From the NCBI GenBank assembly GCA_002436005.1, contig DIXG01000100.1:14630-78629 (forward strand): DNA of 64,000 bases, written 5' to 3'. The DNA comes from Anaerolineaceae bacterium UBA6086 (lineage in GTDB: Bacteria > Chloroflexota > Anaerolineae > Anaerolineales > Anaerolineaceae). The number at the start of each line of letters is the position of its first letter. Position 1 is the stretch's first letter. The position numbers and the translations under genes were made by a program. Below, piece by piece: positions 56,444 to 64,000 of the stretch. The notes under the pieces are model-generated. The model saw only the letters and a list, made by a program, of their open reading frames with translations, had not been told where the DNA came from and ran no database searches.

Positions 56444-57445
56444 TTATTGATTGCTTTCTTCAATTTGATCCACAATGACTTGTTTCAAATGCATTTCGCG
56501 TCGATTTTCCATGACTGATTCTTCCAGGTAGGGAATACCAAACCAGGCTGTAGCCAAGCCAAAAAACGCACCGGTGAGCGTGCGCAGCAAAGGCGTGCTC
56601 TCTCTCAATGGCAGCCATTCAAAGATCGCCAGTCCTGTCTGACTGAGCAGTTGTGAAAAGCCATCTAATCCAATCGGTCCTAAACCGAGAATGAGCCACA
56701 AATACCAGGGTAATGGCTTAATTTTCTTGCCCGTCAATGAAAATATGATACCAAATAACAGCATCGCACCATATATAGCTAAATCCCGCTGGCAAAGGGC
56801 TGTCTTGTAGCCCAGTGTTTCATTCCCAAGGAAACTCCTTGCTTCCCCAATATTCGTTTCACTCAATCCTGTCGCCTGCCCATAGGTGAGAATGCCCTCC
56901 ACATTGGCAAGTTCCCGGGGGTAGTAAATTTGTTCACCAAAGAGGAAAAAGGAGCGAAAAGCCAGTTGGTGGCACAGCGGACTGTAAACCTTATAGATGA
57001 CTTTAGCCGGTCTTTCCCATCCCACCTTCATCATCACAGGTGCTAACAAGGCAAGAAAAACATACAGAAAGGTGAACATGTTCACGATCACCATATAGTG
57101 GTGCGAAAACCAGTGCGAGAACTGATCAGATTTTGTCATCGCCAGTGGCTGCGTTATCCTTTGGACCAGGGCATCATTACCCTTGGATTGCGCCTCTTCT
57201 AAACGCTGTTCCGCTTTCTCAAACGCAAAGTCCATTTCGTCATAGGAAAAACTTTTAACCAGCCGAAAAATGCCAATATCCAGGACCGGGCTTTTTTCTG
57301 CAAACTCCTCCTGTAAAACATCCTCCTTCTCGATTCTCACAATATTCAAATCATGAGGATGTTGTGATTGAAGTTTTGAGAGATCATCGACAATTCTCCC
57401 AAACTGAGGATCATCACTGGCAATAAAAAGCGTTGTCTGTATCAT
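56444..57445 (-). CDS. DUF2085 membrane protein with N-terminal soluble domain
   Basis: The 333-residue protein has a soluble N-terminal part of about 90 residues, resembling a thioredoxin-like fold (TLFIASDDPQFGRIVDDL) without a CxxC motif. A short coiled linker and the DUF2085 membrane region follow, with PLCHQLAFRSFFLFGEQ and the later ALCQRDLAIYG. The family's function is unknown. The gene is coupled by ATGA to the TlpA-like gene, so a thiol-redox function is plausible. Confidence 0.78.
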   Translation of the reverse strand: MIQTTLFIASDDPQFGRIVDDLSKLQSQHPHDLNIVRIEKEDVLQEEFAEKSPVLDIGIFRLVKSFSYDEMDFAFEKAEQRLEEAQSKGNDALVQRITQPLAMTKSDQFSHWFSHHYMVIVNMFTFLYVFLALLAPVMMKVGWERPAKVIYKVYSPLCHQLAFRSFFLFGEQIYYPRELANVEGILTYGQATGLSETNIGEARSFLGNETLGYKTALCQRDLAIYGAMLLFGIIFSLTGKKIKPLPWYLWLILGLGPIGLDGFSQLLSQTGLAIFEWLPLRESTPLLRTLTGAFFGLATAWFGIPYLEESVMENRREMHLKQVIVDQIEESNQ

Positions 57446-58074
57446 TCAATCACACCTATCTTTTCTAAGTAACCGGCCAACAAGAGCTCATCAAGCTGGC
57501 CGATGTGCGTTGCTCGCCAATAGCCATCTTCATCAATAAAAATCGAGGTCGGCAGCCCCATGACACGGTAGGCATTTCCTGCAATATTCTCAGGGTCCAG
57601 CAGAAAAACCAAGTCATAGCCATATTCTGCAACGAATTGTGCCACCTTCGCTTGCTCTTCCCCGGCATTCACAGCCAGAACAATAAATTCATCAGCATAA
57701 CGATCCGCATAATCCTGGATCAACGGCAGCTCATCCAGGCAAGGTGGACACCAGGTAGCCCAAAAGTTGATCATCACGGATTTTCCTTCAAAATCAGCAA
57801 GGGCAACAGTCTCGCCATCCAGGTTCGTTAATTCAAAATCTGCTGCAAGTTTTGCTTGCAGCTCAGAAGTTGCGGTCGGCGTAAACACATCAGGCTCTAC
57901 AAAGGACTCCGCTGCTGGAAGACTGTTTTTTTCACTCTCTACCTCGTCATTACGGAAAACGCTAAACATTTCTTCAAAACGAAAATAAATAAGAATTGCA
58001 AGGCCAATAATGACAACTACCAAAAGAAAATCAAGAATGCGGCTTTGATTCCGAAAAACAACACCCGGTTTCAT
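57442..58074 (-). CDS. TlpA/ResA-like membrane-anchored thioredoxin
   Basis: The 210-residue protein has an N-terminal membrane helix, a linker, and a thioredoxin fold with MINFWATWCPPCLDELP and VMGLPTSIFIDEDG. The WCPPC active site suits a reductant of extracytoplasmic disulfides. The CcdA gene lies directly upstream and would supply electrons. Confidence 0.9.
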   Translation of the reverse strand: MKPGVVFRNQSRILDFLLVVVIIGLAILIYFRFEEMFSVFRNDEVESEKNSLPAAESFVEPDVFTPTATSELQAKLAADFELTNLDGETVALADFEGKSVMINFWATWCPPCLDELPLIQDYADRYADEFIVLAVNAGEEQAKVAQFVAEYGYDLVFLLDPENIAGNAYRVMGLPTSIFIDEDGYWRATHIGQLDELLLAGYLEKIGVIE

Positions 58075-58076
58075 GG

Positions 58077-58802
58077 TTAAATCCCAAAATCGATCAATGA
58101 ATCAAATGTGATCAATTGCTGGTAGATGCCAAGAAATAACATCACCCCAACAATGATGAGGATCACACCCATCATCACTTGAGCAATCTGCATGGCTTTG
58201 TTGTGTTTTCGGAGGATGTGGGTCACCCAACCCACACCAAGCGCAGCAGCCAGAAACGGAATCGCCATCCCCGCCGAATACACGCTCAATAAAACCAACC
58301 CCTGGCCAATATTTGCCCGCTCAATCGCCAGTGTCAAGATTAATCCCAATGTCGGACCAACACAGGGCGACCAACCTGCTGAGAAAAAGATTCCCATTAA
58401 GAATGAGGATAAAAAGCTGCCTCCCTCTCCAAGCTTGGATTGGGGGCGAAGCTCATACTCAAGAAAAGGGATGTGGATCAGTCCGGCCATGTGCAGTCCA
58501 AACAAGATGATGATCACACCACCCGCTTTAGCCAGGATGTCCCGGGTCTGATAGAAAAATTGGCTTAAGGCAGAAAACGCAATCCCCAATGAAATGAAAA
58601 CAAATGAAAACCCTAAGACAAATGCAATGCCGTGCAGAAAAGTCTTACGACGCTGTGCTAATTTTCCAGCTTCAGCCGATGCCATGGAACGCCCACCAAG
58701 ATAACCAATGTAGGCGGGAACAAGTGAAAATACACAGGGTGAAAAAAAAGAGGCTAATCCTGCCAAAAACGCAAGACCAACAGAGAGGTTCACAAAATCC
58801 AT
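58077..58802 (-). CDS. ccdA: CcdA-type thiol-disulfide transmembrane transporter
   Basis: The 241-residue protein has six membrane helices and the landmarks SFFSPCVFSLVPAYIGYLGG and GWSPCVGPTLGLIL, each with a redox Cys. CcdA carries reducing equivalents from cytoplasmic thioredoxin to the outside, here probably to the TlpA-like protein encoded 3 bp downstream. ATG 58802 has AAGGA upstream. Confidence 0.92.
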   Translation of the reverse strand: MDFVNLSVGLAFLAGLASFFSPCVFSLVPAYIGYLGGRSMASAEAGKLAQRRKTFLHGIAFVLGFSFVFISLGIAFSALSQFFYQTRDILAKAGGVIIILFGLHMAGLIHIPFLEYELRPQSKLGEGGSFLSSFLMGIFFSAGWSPCVGPTLGLILTLAIERANIGQGLVLLSVYSAGMAIPFLAAALGVGWVTHILRKHNKAMQIAQVMMGVILIIVGVMLFLGIYQQLITFDSLIDFGI

Positions 58803-58814
58803 AGCCAATCCTTG

Positions 58815-59951
58815 CTAAGCAACAACGACATCAACTTTAGTGGATTGGTTGAGTCCTTGAATGGTTAATTCACCGGGGTAATAGGAAACTGCAGGCTCTG
58901 TCCAGCGCCAGACCCACTGAGCATCTTCGGGTTTGGCGTTCACACAACCATGCGAGCGCGCTGTGCCATAATAATTATGCCAGAATGTAGAATGCACCGC
59001 TGCGCCATTATTGTCAAATAGAGTGGTCCAGCCGACACCAGGAATATCATAATTGCCTACAGCAGGACCCGCACTCATGTGCGTCGAAATCATTTTTCGC
59101 CAGATCGTGTGGACGCCAGGTGGTGTCAGCCACTTTTCGTCATCGTAGTTGTAACCACCTGTTGTCACCTTGCTGAAAAAGACTTCCTCATCACCTTCAT
59201 AGCAGGACATTGTTTGGTAATTAAGGTTGACAACAACTAGTTTGTCCTCAGCATCAGGATGAATGGTCGAAACTTCTTCTGGTGTAATCTGTCGGCACAC
59301 TGCTGCATCCACCCAATAGGCATCATCAAAGGCGCCATACAGCTGTTTCAGACAATATTGCGGTCGCCCGGTAAGCGGATCGTTTCGAACATCAAATGCC
59401 CAAAACACCTGCGAATAATAAATGCGTGGGCGCACCGCTGTTCTCGCCCAGTGTTGTGATGGCCCCCGCTCAAAGGTCAGACTGGTATACGGCGCAACAA
59501 TTTCTACCCACATGCCGCGCTCCCCATTGGGTGTTTCAGGCAGCTGAAGTAAAGGCTCCTGGGGAAGGAATTTGACCTTCTGCAGATAATCCGCATAAAT
59601 ATACCCCTCAGGCACTTCCACCCATCGCTGGTTGACCCGAATGGGATCCAGCTGTTTTGATATCACCTCTTGCTTCCACTCGAAAACATCATCAAACCAG
59701 GCAGTGCCAGCCACCGGGGCATTGGTATAGGGCTCCGTCAGTATATCCACTCGGGTGCCAGGCTCGCCAACGCACATCCTTCCTAATTGAACATTTGCCG
59801 GAAAGTCGGGAGTAAGCGGTTCATCCTGGTTTTGTCCTGTAAGTGAAGCAAGTACGCCAGGTGTGTTCGTTCCGCTCAGAGCCAGCCCCCCCAGAGCCAT
59901 CCCTGCATATTTTAAGAAATCTCGCCTTGTTAGTCTGTCTTTTTGAGTCAT
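58815..59951 (-). CDS. L,D-transpeptidase with twin-arginine signal
   Basis: The roughly 378-residue protein starts with a Tat signal (TRRDFLKYAG, then a hydrophobic stretch). It ends with a YkuD catalytic domain carrying HSTFWHNYYGTARSHGCVN, cited for the HGCVN catalytic motif. Between them are segments of unknown role. It would make 3-3 crosslinks or attach proteins in the wall. No Shine-Dalgarno is clear; a TTG at 59972 is the alternative start. Confidence 0.85.
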   Translation of the reverse strand: MTQKDRLTRRDFLKYAGMALGGLALSGTNTPGVLASLTGQNQDEPLTPDFPANVQLGRMCVGEPGTRVDILTEPYTNAPVAGTAWFDDVFEWKQEVISKQLDPIRVNQRWVEVPEGYIYADYLQKVKFLPQEPLLQLPETPNGERGMWVEIVAPYTSLTFERGPSQHWARTAVRPRIYYSQVFWAFDVRNDPLTGRPQYCLKQLYGAFDDAYWVDAAVCRQITPEEVSTIHPDAEDKLVVVNLNYQTMSCYEGDEEVFFSKVTTGGYNYDDEKWLTPPGVHTIWRKMISTHMSAGPAVGNYDIPGVGWTTLFDNNGAAVHSTFWHNYYGTARSHGCVNAKPEDAQWVWRWTEPAVSYYPGELTIQGLNQSTKVDVVVA

Positions 59952-59985
59952 ATTATGATTAAAGTAATCCAAATTATCCTAATTG

Positions 59986-61533
59986 TCAACTAAACGTTGA
60001 TGATTCTAATTTTCTTTCGATAATCAGAGCGTGCACCTTATCAATCTCTGGCCCCCACCAGGCATCGCCAGGCTGATAGGCTACAGATTGACGGATGATC
60101 CCGAAAGCCTGGTTCGTACCAGACCCAAACTTAATTTGCGGAGATTGCCGCAACCGAAGATCAAGTGCACGGGCTGCTGTGTAAAGTTCAATCGCCAGTA
60201 CATGTGCCGTGTTGGCAATAATTTGGCGTGTATGGCGCGCAGCAGTCATCGCGTTGGCATTATGATCTTCCTGTTCCGCAGAAGTTGGCAAGGAGTGCAC
60301 TGAATCGGGTGTCGCCAGGGTCTGGTTTTCCAGCACCAAAGAGGCAGCCGTATACTGTGGCATCATCAACCCCGAATTTAAACCAGCAGCAGACAGCCGA
60401 TCCACCAGCATAGGCGGTAAATCAGCGTTCAGATGACCATCTGTCAGACGGAATGTGCGCCGTTCAGATATTGACGCAACTTCAGTGAGTGCAATCCCAA
60501 GGAAATCCATCACCTGCCCAACCGGTTCGCCATGAAAATTACCGCCCGAAACAGCAACGCCCGGGTCAAAGAGAAGCGGGTTGTCTGTCGCTGCGTTGAT
60601 TTCGGTTTCAACAATCTTTTTTACAAACGCCAATGTATCCCAACTCACACCCTGAACCTGTGGTGCACAGCGTAATGAGTAGGCGTCTTGGACCCGACCG
60701 TAAGCGTCTGTTAATTCACTCCCCTCAGTTAACTTCCGCACTGCGGCAGCCACCTGGATTTGACCGATTTGGCCGCGAGCGACATGAAGCCGTTCATCAA
60801 AAGCCGCCAGGCACCCCATCACAGCTTCAAGCGTCATTGCCAGTGAGACATTTGCCGCATCCAGCAATGTGGTGGCATCATAAACAGCCAGCGCAGCAAT
60901 AGCCGCAGAAAATGTGGCACCGTTATTTAAAGCCAGCCCCTCTTTTGCGCCTAATATGATCCGTTCAATACCTGCCTTTGCCATGGCTTCTTTGCCTGAG
61001 AGGATTTCGCCCTGATACCATGCCCAACCCGATTCTTCCTCCAGATTGCGATCATCTGTCGTGTAGACCAGCGCAAGATGAGACAATGGCGCGAGATCTC
61101 CCGATGAACCCAATGACCCCTGACAAGGAACAACCGGCGTCACGCCTTTGTTCAACAAAGATAGAAGTGTTTCAACAACACTGACCCTGACACCGGAATA
61201 CCCCTTTGCCAGCGTGTTTGCCCTAACCAAAATGGCAGCGCGAACCACTTCTTCGTCTAAAGCAGGTCCTGTGCCCACCGCATGACTCAGGATTAAATTT
61301 CGGCTCAATCGGGCAGAGTCCTCATTGGGAATGCGCTGTTCGGCAAAAATCCCAAAGCCAGTGTTGATTCCATAAACAGGTGCACCTTGCTCTACGATCT
61401 TCTCCACCCAATCATGGGCACGCATGATTGCCGCCTTCGCTTTCTCCCCCAGGATCACAGGCGCGCCATAGCGAGCTACAGCGACTACATCATCGATTGA
61501 AAGACTCTCACCATCTATTATGATCTGATTCAA
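59986..61533 (-). CDS. hutH: histidine ammonia-lyase
   Basis: The 515-residue protein has PVYGINTGFG, NLILSHAVGTG (the His-specific SH pair) and LGSSGDLAPLSHLALV, where the MIO triad is Ser-Ser-Gly in place of Ala-Ser-Gly. QEDHNANAMTA follows. It converts L-histidine to urocanate and ammonia. TTG start 61533 follows a strong GGAGG. No hutU, hutI or hutG lies beside it. The Ser variant of the MIO is allowed in the known family pattern, as far as I recall. Confidence 0.88.
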   Translation of the reverse strand: MNQIIIDGESLSIDDVVAVARYGAPVILGEKAKAAIMRAHDWVEKIVEQGAPVYGINTGFGIFAEQRIPNEDSARLSRNLILSHAVGTGPALDEEVVRAAILVRANTLAKGYSGVRVSVVETLLSLLNKGVTPVVPCQGSLGSSGDLAPLSHLALVYTTDDRNLEEESGWAWYQGEILSGKEAMAKAGIERIILGAKEGLALNNGATFSAAIAALAVYDATTLLDAANVSLAMTLEAVMGCLAAFDERLHVARGQIGQIQVAAAVRKLTEGSELTDAYGRVQDAYSLRCAPQVQGVSWDTLAFVKKIVETEINAATDNPLLFDPGVAVSGGNFHGEPVGQVMDFLGIALTEVASISERRTFRLTDGHLNADLPPMLVDRLSAAGLNSGLMMPQYTAASLVLENQTLATPDSVHSLPTSAEQEDHNANAMTAARHTRQIIANTAHVLAIELYTAARALDLRLRQSPQIKFGSGTNQAFGIIRQSVAYQPGDAWWGPEIDKVHALIIERKLESSTFS

Positions 61534-61549
61534 ACTTTTCCTCCAGAAA

Positions 61550-62257
61550 TTAGAAAAACAACAAGCCTAAAACAACTGAAGTTAATGGGACGGTGACATT
61601 ATCAATATCAGCAAAGGGCAGGGATTCTACTCCTGTTGCAGCCAGAGAAATGATCCCAACAGGCAAAAGATAGTCTGTGATTGGTTTTGGAAAATACCCC
61701 GACTCAACAAACACCCACAGGACTCCCATCGCCAAAATAAAGCCTCCGAGCAACATGGTGAGGGAACCCACAATCGTCTTCTTCCGAGACCAGGGCAGCC
61801 TGGGGCCACCAAACCACTTCCCCGCCAGATCCGCCAGCCCATCGCCTCCACACAGGATCATCAATGCCGCAATCCCGACTGGGCTGCGTCTCCAGAATAA
61901 AATCGTGAGTAAAACAAAAACAACACCATAAAAAAGGGGACCGCGCAAGATCTCATGTCGATCTCCTGTGCGAGACATAGCATCCACAGAAGCAGGGTCC
62001 TTAATCACGCCTATTCCGACCAGCGCAAATTGGATAGTGATGGCAAGCGGGATCAAAGCCGCCATATAAGGTGCAAGCTTGGATTCGGCAAAAAACAACC
62101 AGCACAGAAGAAAAATCGGCCCTGTGCCAATGTGAATGATCTTCCGGCTGAGCGAGCTAGAAATCCAGCCTCTGTGGGCAAAGAAATCATTCAGACGCAG
62201 CCAAATCAGCGCGATAAGGAAAGTTAAACCCAGAGCTAATACATTACTCGTAAACAA
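61550..62257 (-). CDS. phytol/dolichol kinase-like CTP-transferase-type membrane protein
   Basis: The 235-residue protein has about seven membrane helices and the landmarks SSSLSRKIIHIGTGPIFLL, GDGLADLAGKWFG and KKTIVGSLTMLLGG. This matches the phytol kinase (VTE5)/dolichol kinase group, which phosphorylates isoprenoid alcohols with CTP. In a non-photosynthetic organism the substrate may be farnesol, geranylgeraniol or another lipid alcohol. A TTG begins the frame. Confidence 0.82.
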   Translation of the reverse strand: MFTSNVLALGLTFLIALIWLRLNDFFAHRGWISSSLSRKIIHIGTGPIFLLCWLFFAESKLAPYMAALIPLAITIQFALVGIGVIKDPASVDAMSRTGDRHEILRGPLFYGVVFVLLTILFWRRSPVGIAALMILCGGDGLADLAGKWFGGPRLPWSRKKTIVGSLTMLLGGFILAMGVLWVFVESGYFPKPITDYLLPVGIISLAATGVESLPFADIDNVTVPLTSVVLGLLFF

Positions 62258-62289
62258 TATCCGGCCACTTTCAGTTTAGAAATCTCTGA

Positions 62290-62775
62290 TTAATTATCCA
62301 CTCGTTTTGTGCGATGATCCAGCGCTCGATGATCCATCGCCCGATCAACTTCTCGAGCCATATCACGCTTCTTTATATCCTGGCGTTTATCATATTGACG
62401 TTTGCCCTTGGCAAGCGCGATCTCAACCTTTGCTAACCCATCGCGCAAATAAATCACAGTCGGGATGATCGTCATCCCTTTCAGGCGCACGCCATCCCAT
62501 AGCGCCCGGATCTCTCGTTTATGCAGAAGTAGCCGACGCTCCCTCTCAGGATCGTGATTGAAAGCGCTGGCCTGATCGTAAGGCGCAATGTGCGCGCCAA
62601 CCAGCCAGGCTTGCTTGCCGTTCGTCCGCACATAAGCCTCTGATAACGAGACCTGTCCTGCTCGGATCGACTTGATCTCGGTTCCACGCAGCTCAATCCC
62701 AGCTTCAAAGGTCTCATAAAGTGTGTATTCAAATTTTGCTTTTCGATTTCTCGAAACAATCTTCATTCCATTCAT
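62290..62775 (-). CDS. smpB: tmRNA-binding protein SmpB
   Basis: The 161-residue protein has the SmpB landmarks RNRKAKFEYTLYETFEAGIE, GTEIKSIRAGQVSLSEAYV and the basic tail KGKRQYDKRQDIKKRD. SmpB accompanies tmRNA in rescue of stalled ribosomes. GTG 62781, two codons earlier, is an alternative start. I see no ssrA gene in the window. Confidence 0.94.
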   Translation of the reverse strand: MNGMKIVSRNRKAKFEYTLYETFEAGIELRGTEIKSIRAGQVSLSEAYVRTNGKQAWLVGAHIAPYDQASAFNHDPERERRLLLHKREIRALWDGVRLKGMTIIPTVIYLRDGLAKVEIALAKGKRQYDKRQDIKKRDMAREVDRAMDHRALDHRTKRVDN

Positions 62776-62859
62776 AGACACTCATTTTAACACAGACTGG
62801 CTTTAAAAATAACCTCACCTCCTATCAAACCACCGTTTCCGCTGATCAAATCCTGAGGT

Positions 62860-62888
62860 TTGTTATAAACCTGTCGGAAAGGTATAAT
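62860..62888 (+). promoter_or_regulatory. promoter of the patatin gene
   Basis: TTGTTA (62860-62865) and TATAAT (62883-62888) are 17 nt apart, about 54 nt upstream of the patatin ATG. Confidence 0.6.
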
Positions 62889-62941
62889 GATTACTCAAGG
62901 AAAATTTAGATCATAAACAAATTTGGGAGGAAGCAGTAGCG

Positions 62942-63868
62942 ATGGATATATCTCTGGCATTAGGCGGGGGCGGCGTTCGGGGGATCGCTCACATTGGTGT
63001 TTTACGCGCATTGGAAAACCATGGCTTTAAAATTAGAGCTATTGCTGGCACAAGTGCAGGCGGTTTGTTCGGCGCTGTCTATGCGGCTGGTTTCAGCACA
63101 GAAAAAATTGAAGCCAAAGTCAACGAGATGAACCAGAACTGGTCCTTTGGGAGAAAATCCAACGATCGACCTTCACTATTGGGTTTATCTGGCATTATCG
63201 ACATTCTTTCAGATATGTTGGGTGATACCACATTCAAAGAGTTAAAAATTCCCTTTGCAGCCACAGCTGTCAGCCTTCATTCTGGTAAGGAAATCATATT
63301 GGGAAAAGGCAAAGTCATTGATGCCGTATTAGCCACAATCGCAGTTCCCGGTGTGTTTCCCAGCCAGGAAATTGGCGGCAGAGTGCTGATCGATGGCGGT
63401 GTGATGGACCCAGTTCCGGTTAGGGTAGCTCGCTGGTTGCAGCCCGATCTTCCCGTCGTGGCAGTGATGCTGCATAAAACCCCGGAGGGGTTTAGTGAAG
63501 AACTGCCGCCCCTAACCCTTCCTATTCCGGGCTCAACCACCATCATTGAACATCTGACCAAACTCAGACCGGTGCAAGCTTTCCAGATTTTCGCTCAATC
63601 CATTGAGGTAGCCAGCAAACACCTGACCGAGCTTTCCCTGCGGTTATATGAACCAGAGGTGATCATTGAACCTCGCGTTGGCCACTACAGCATTTTACAA
63701 GAGGTTGCTGCCAACGAATTAATAGATGAAGGGGTCAGGGCAGCTGAAGAAACGCTAAACGAAATTCGCTCAGAGGTTAACTGGATGCGCAAAATTCAGC
63801 GAAAAGTCAGACGCCGCATCGTCTCAGACCCTTACCCGGAGGAGTGGGAAATCGTTAGCGACAAATAA
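62942..63868 (+). CDS. patatin-like phospholipase
   Basis: The 308-residue protein has the oxyanion loop GGGGVRGIAHIGVL, the nucleophile motif GTSAGG, and DGGVMDPVPV with the catalytic Asp. It lacks a signal peptide, as in the RssA-like cytoplasmic group. It is a serine hydrolase of phospholipid or acyl substrates. GGAGG lies about 12 nt before the ATG. Confidence 0.92.
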   Translation: MDISLALGGGGVRGIAHIGVLRALENHGFKIRAIAGTSAGGLFGAVYAAGFSTEKIEAKVNEMNQNWSFGRKSNDRPSLLGLSGIIDILSDMLGDTTFKELKIPFAATAVSLHSGKEIILGKGKVIDAVLATIAVPGVFPSQEIGGRVLIDGGVMDPVPVRVARWLQPDLPVVAVMLHKTPEGFSEELPPLTLPIPGSTTIIEHLTKLRPVQAFQIFAQSIEVASKHLTELSLRLYEPEVIIEPRVGHYSILQEVAANELIDEGVRAAEETLNEIRSEVNWMRKIQRKVRRRIVSDPYPEEWEIVSDK

Positions 63869-63944
63869 CCCTTCCGGTGCACATTAACGCTTGCCAGCCC
63901 TGTCAGTCGACGGATAGTTAACCAATTAAAATGAGTCTCAAGTG

Positions 63945-64000
63945 ATGAGCGAAAGCAAGGAACCCGAAAAAATGCTGGTCGACGGATCGATATTCCGAGT
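63945..64000 (+). other. possible start of a new gene, cut by the window edge
   Basis: An open frame begins at ATG 63945 (MSESKEPEKMLVDG...) and runs 18 codons to the end. No ribosome-binding site is clear and I do not recognise it. It may be chance. Confidence 0.2.

Noticed and set aside
59986..61533. Ser-Ser-Gly in place of Ala-Ser-Gly at the MIO site of HutH as a dead enzyme
   Set aside because: The established family pattern tolerates Ser at that position, and all other motifs are intact.
63906..63987. GTCGACGGAT repeated at 63906 and 63978
   Set aside because: A 10-bp match without flanking similarity, probably chance.

Overview
The window looks like a contiguous piece of chromosome from an anaerobic or facultative bacterium, most likely a Chloroflexota of the Anaerolineae type. 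That placement is an inference. It rests on the mix of a Hox-type bidirectional hydrogenase, an N-type Na+ ATPase, SufCBD, Pro/Thr-rich linkers before SH3-like domains, DUF2085 and DUF89 proteins, and a rod-shape mre/mrd cluster. G+C is moderate and the genes are densely packed. I saw no transposases, phage genes or CRISPR arrays, so this reads as housekeeping sequence rather than an island.

Layout. 1-4814: a NAD-linked [NiFe] hydrogenase (end of hoxF, hoxU/nuoG-like, hoxY, hoxH) and its endopeptidase. 4934-11217: a stand-alone cyclic-nucleotide-binding protein, then hypA-B-F-C-D-E, the full maturation set for the NiFe(CN)2CO site. 11281-12741: a methyltransferase and a PIG-L deacetylase. 12786-19755: Fe-S biogenesis, with sufCBD, a Rieske ferredoxin and a small SH3-like protein on the minus strand, and a LysM protein, a DAK2-like protein, a SufR-like repressor and SufT on the plus strand. 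19822-25338: SCP2 protein, methyltransferase, feoAB, a zinc alcohol dehydrogenase and a DUF89 phosphatase. 25585-31898: a short DnaE2-like polymerase, trehalose synthase and a DUF389 membrane protein. 31917-32183: a rubredoxin frame interrupted by TGA exactly at its fourth iron-ligand cysteine. 32387-39456: an N-ATPase operon (atpDCQRBEFA-x-G) in which x is a DarA/YaaQ (PII-like) protein. 39502-44793: ribulokinase, an orphan MalK-type ATPase, a DUF1461 protein and a membrane spermidine-synthase-like protein. 45124-51093: tRNA-Gln and rodA-mrdA-mreD-mreC-mreB, all minus strand. 51367-63868: DUF58/MoxR, zinc-ribbon protein, YggT, YggS, PgeF, DUF2085, TlpA/CcdA redox proteins, an L,D-transpeptidase, histidine ammonia-lyase, a phytol-kinase-like protein, SmpB and a patatin.

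How the genes fit together. The first 11 kb form one H2/NAD(H) module plus its assembly line. The Fe-S block supplies clusters to such enzymes, and its two main promoters share a near-identical ATTG-N6-CAA element over the -35, suggesting one repressor controls both. The ATPase has every c-subunit residue expected for Na+ binding, with two carboxylates per subunit, so Na+ cycling is likely. The signalling-type protein between alpha and gamma is the best candidate for an undescribed regulatory link. The interrupted rubredoxin is the other observation most worth testing: a selenocysteine rubredoxin, a recent pseudogene or a base error.
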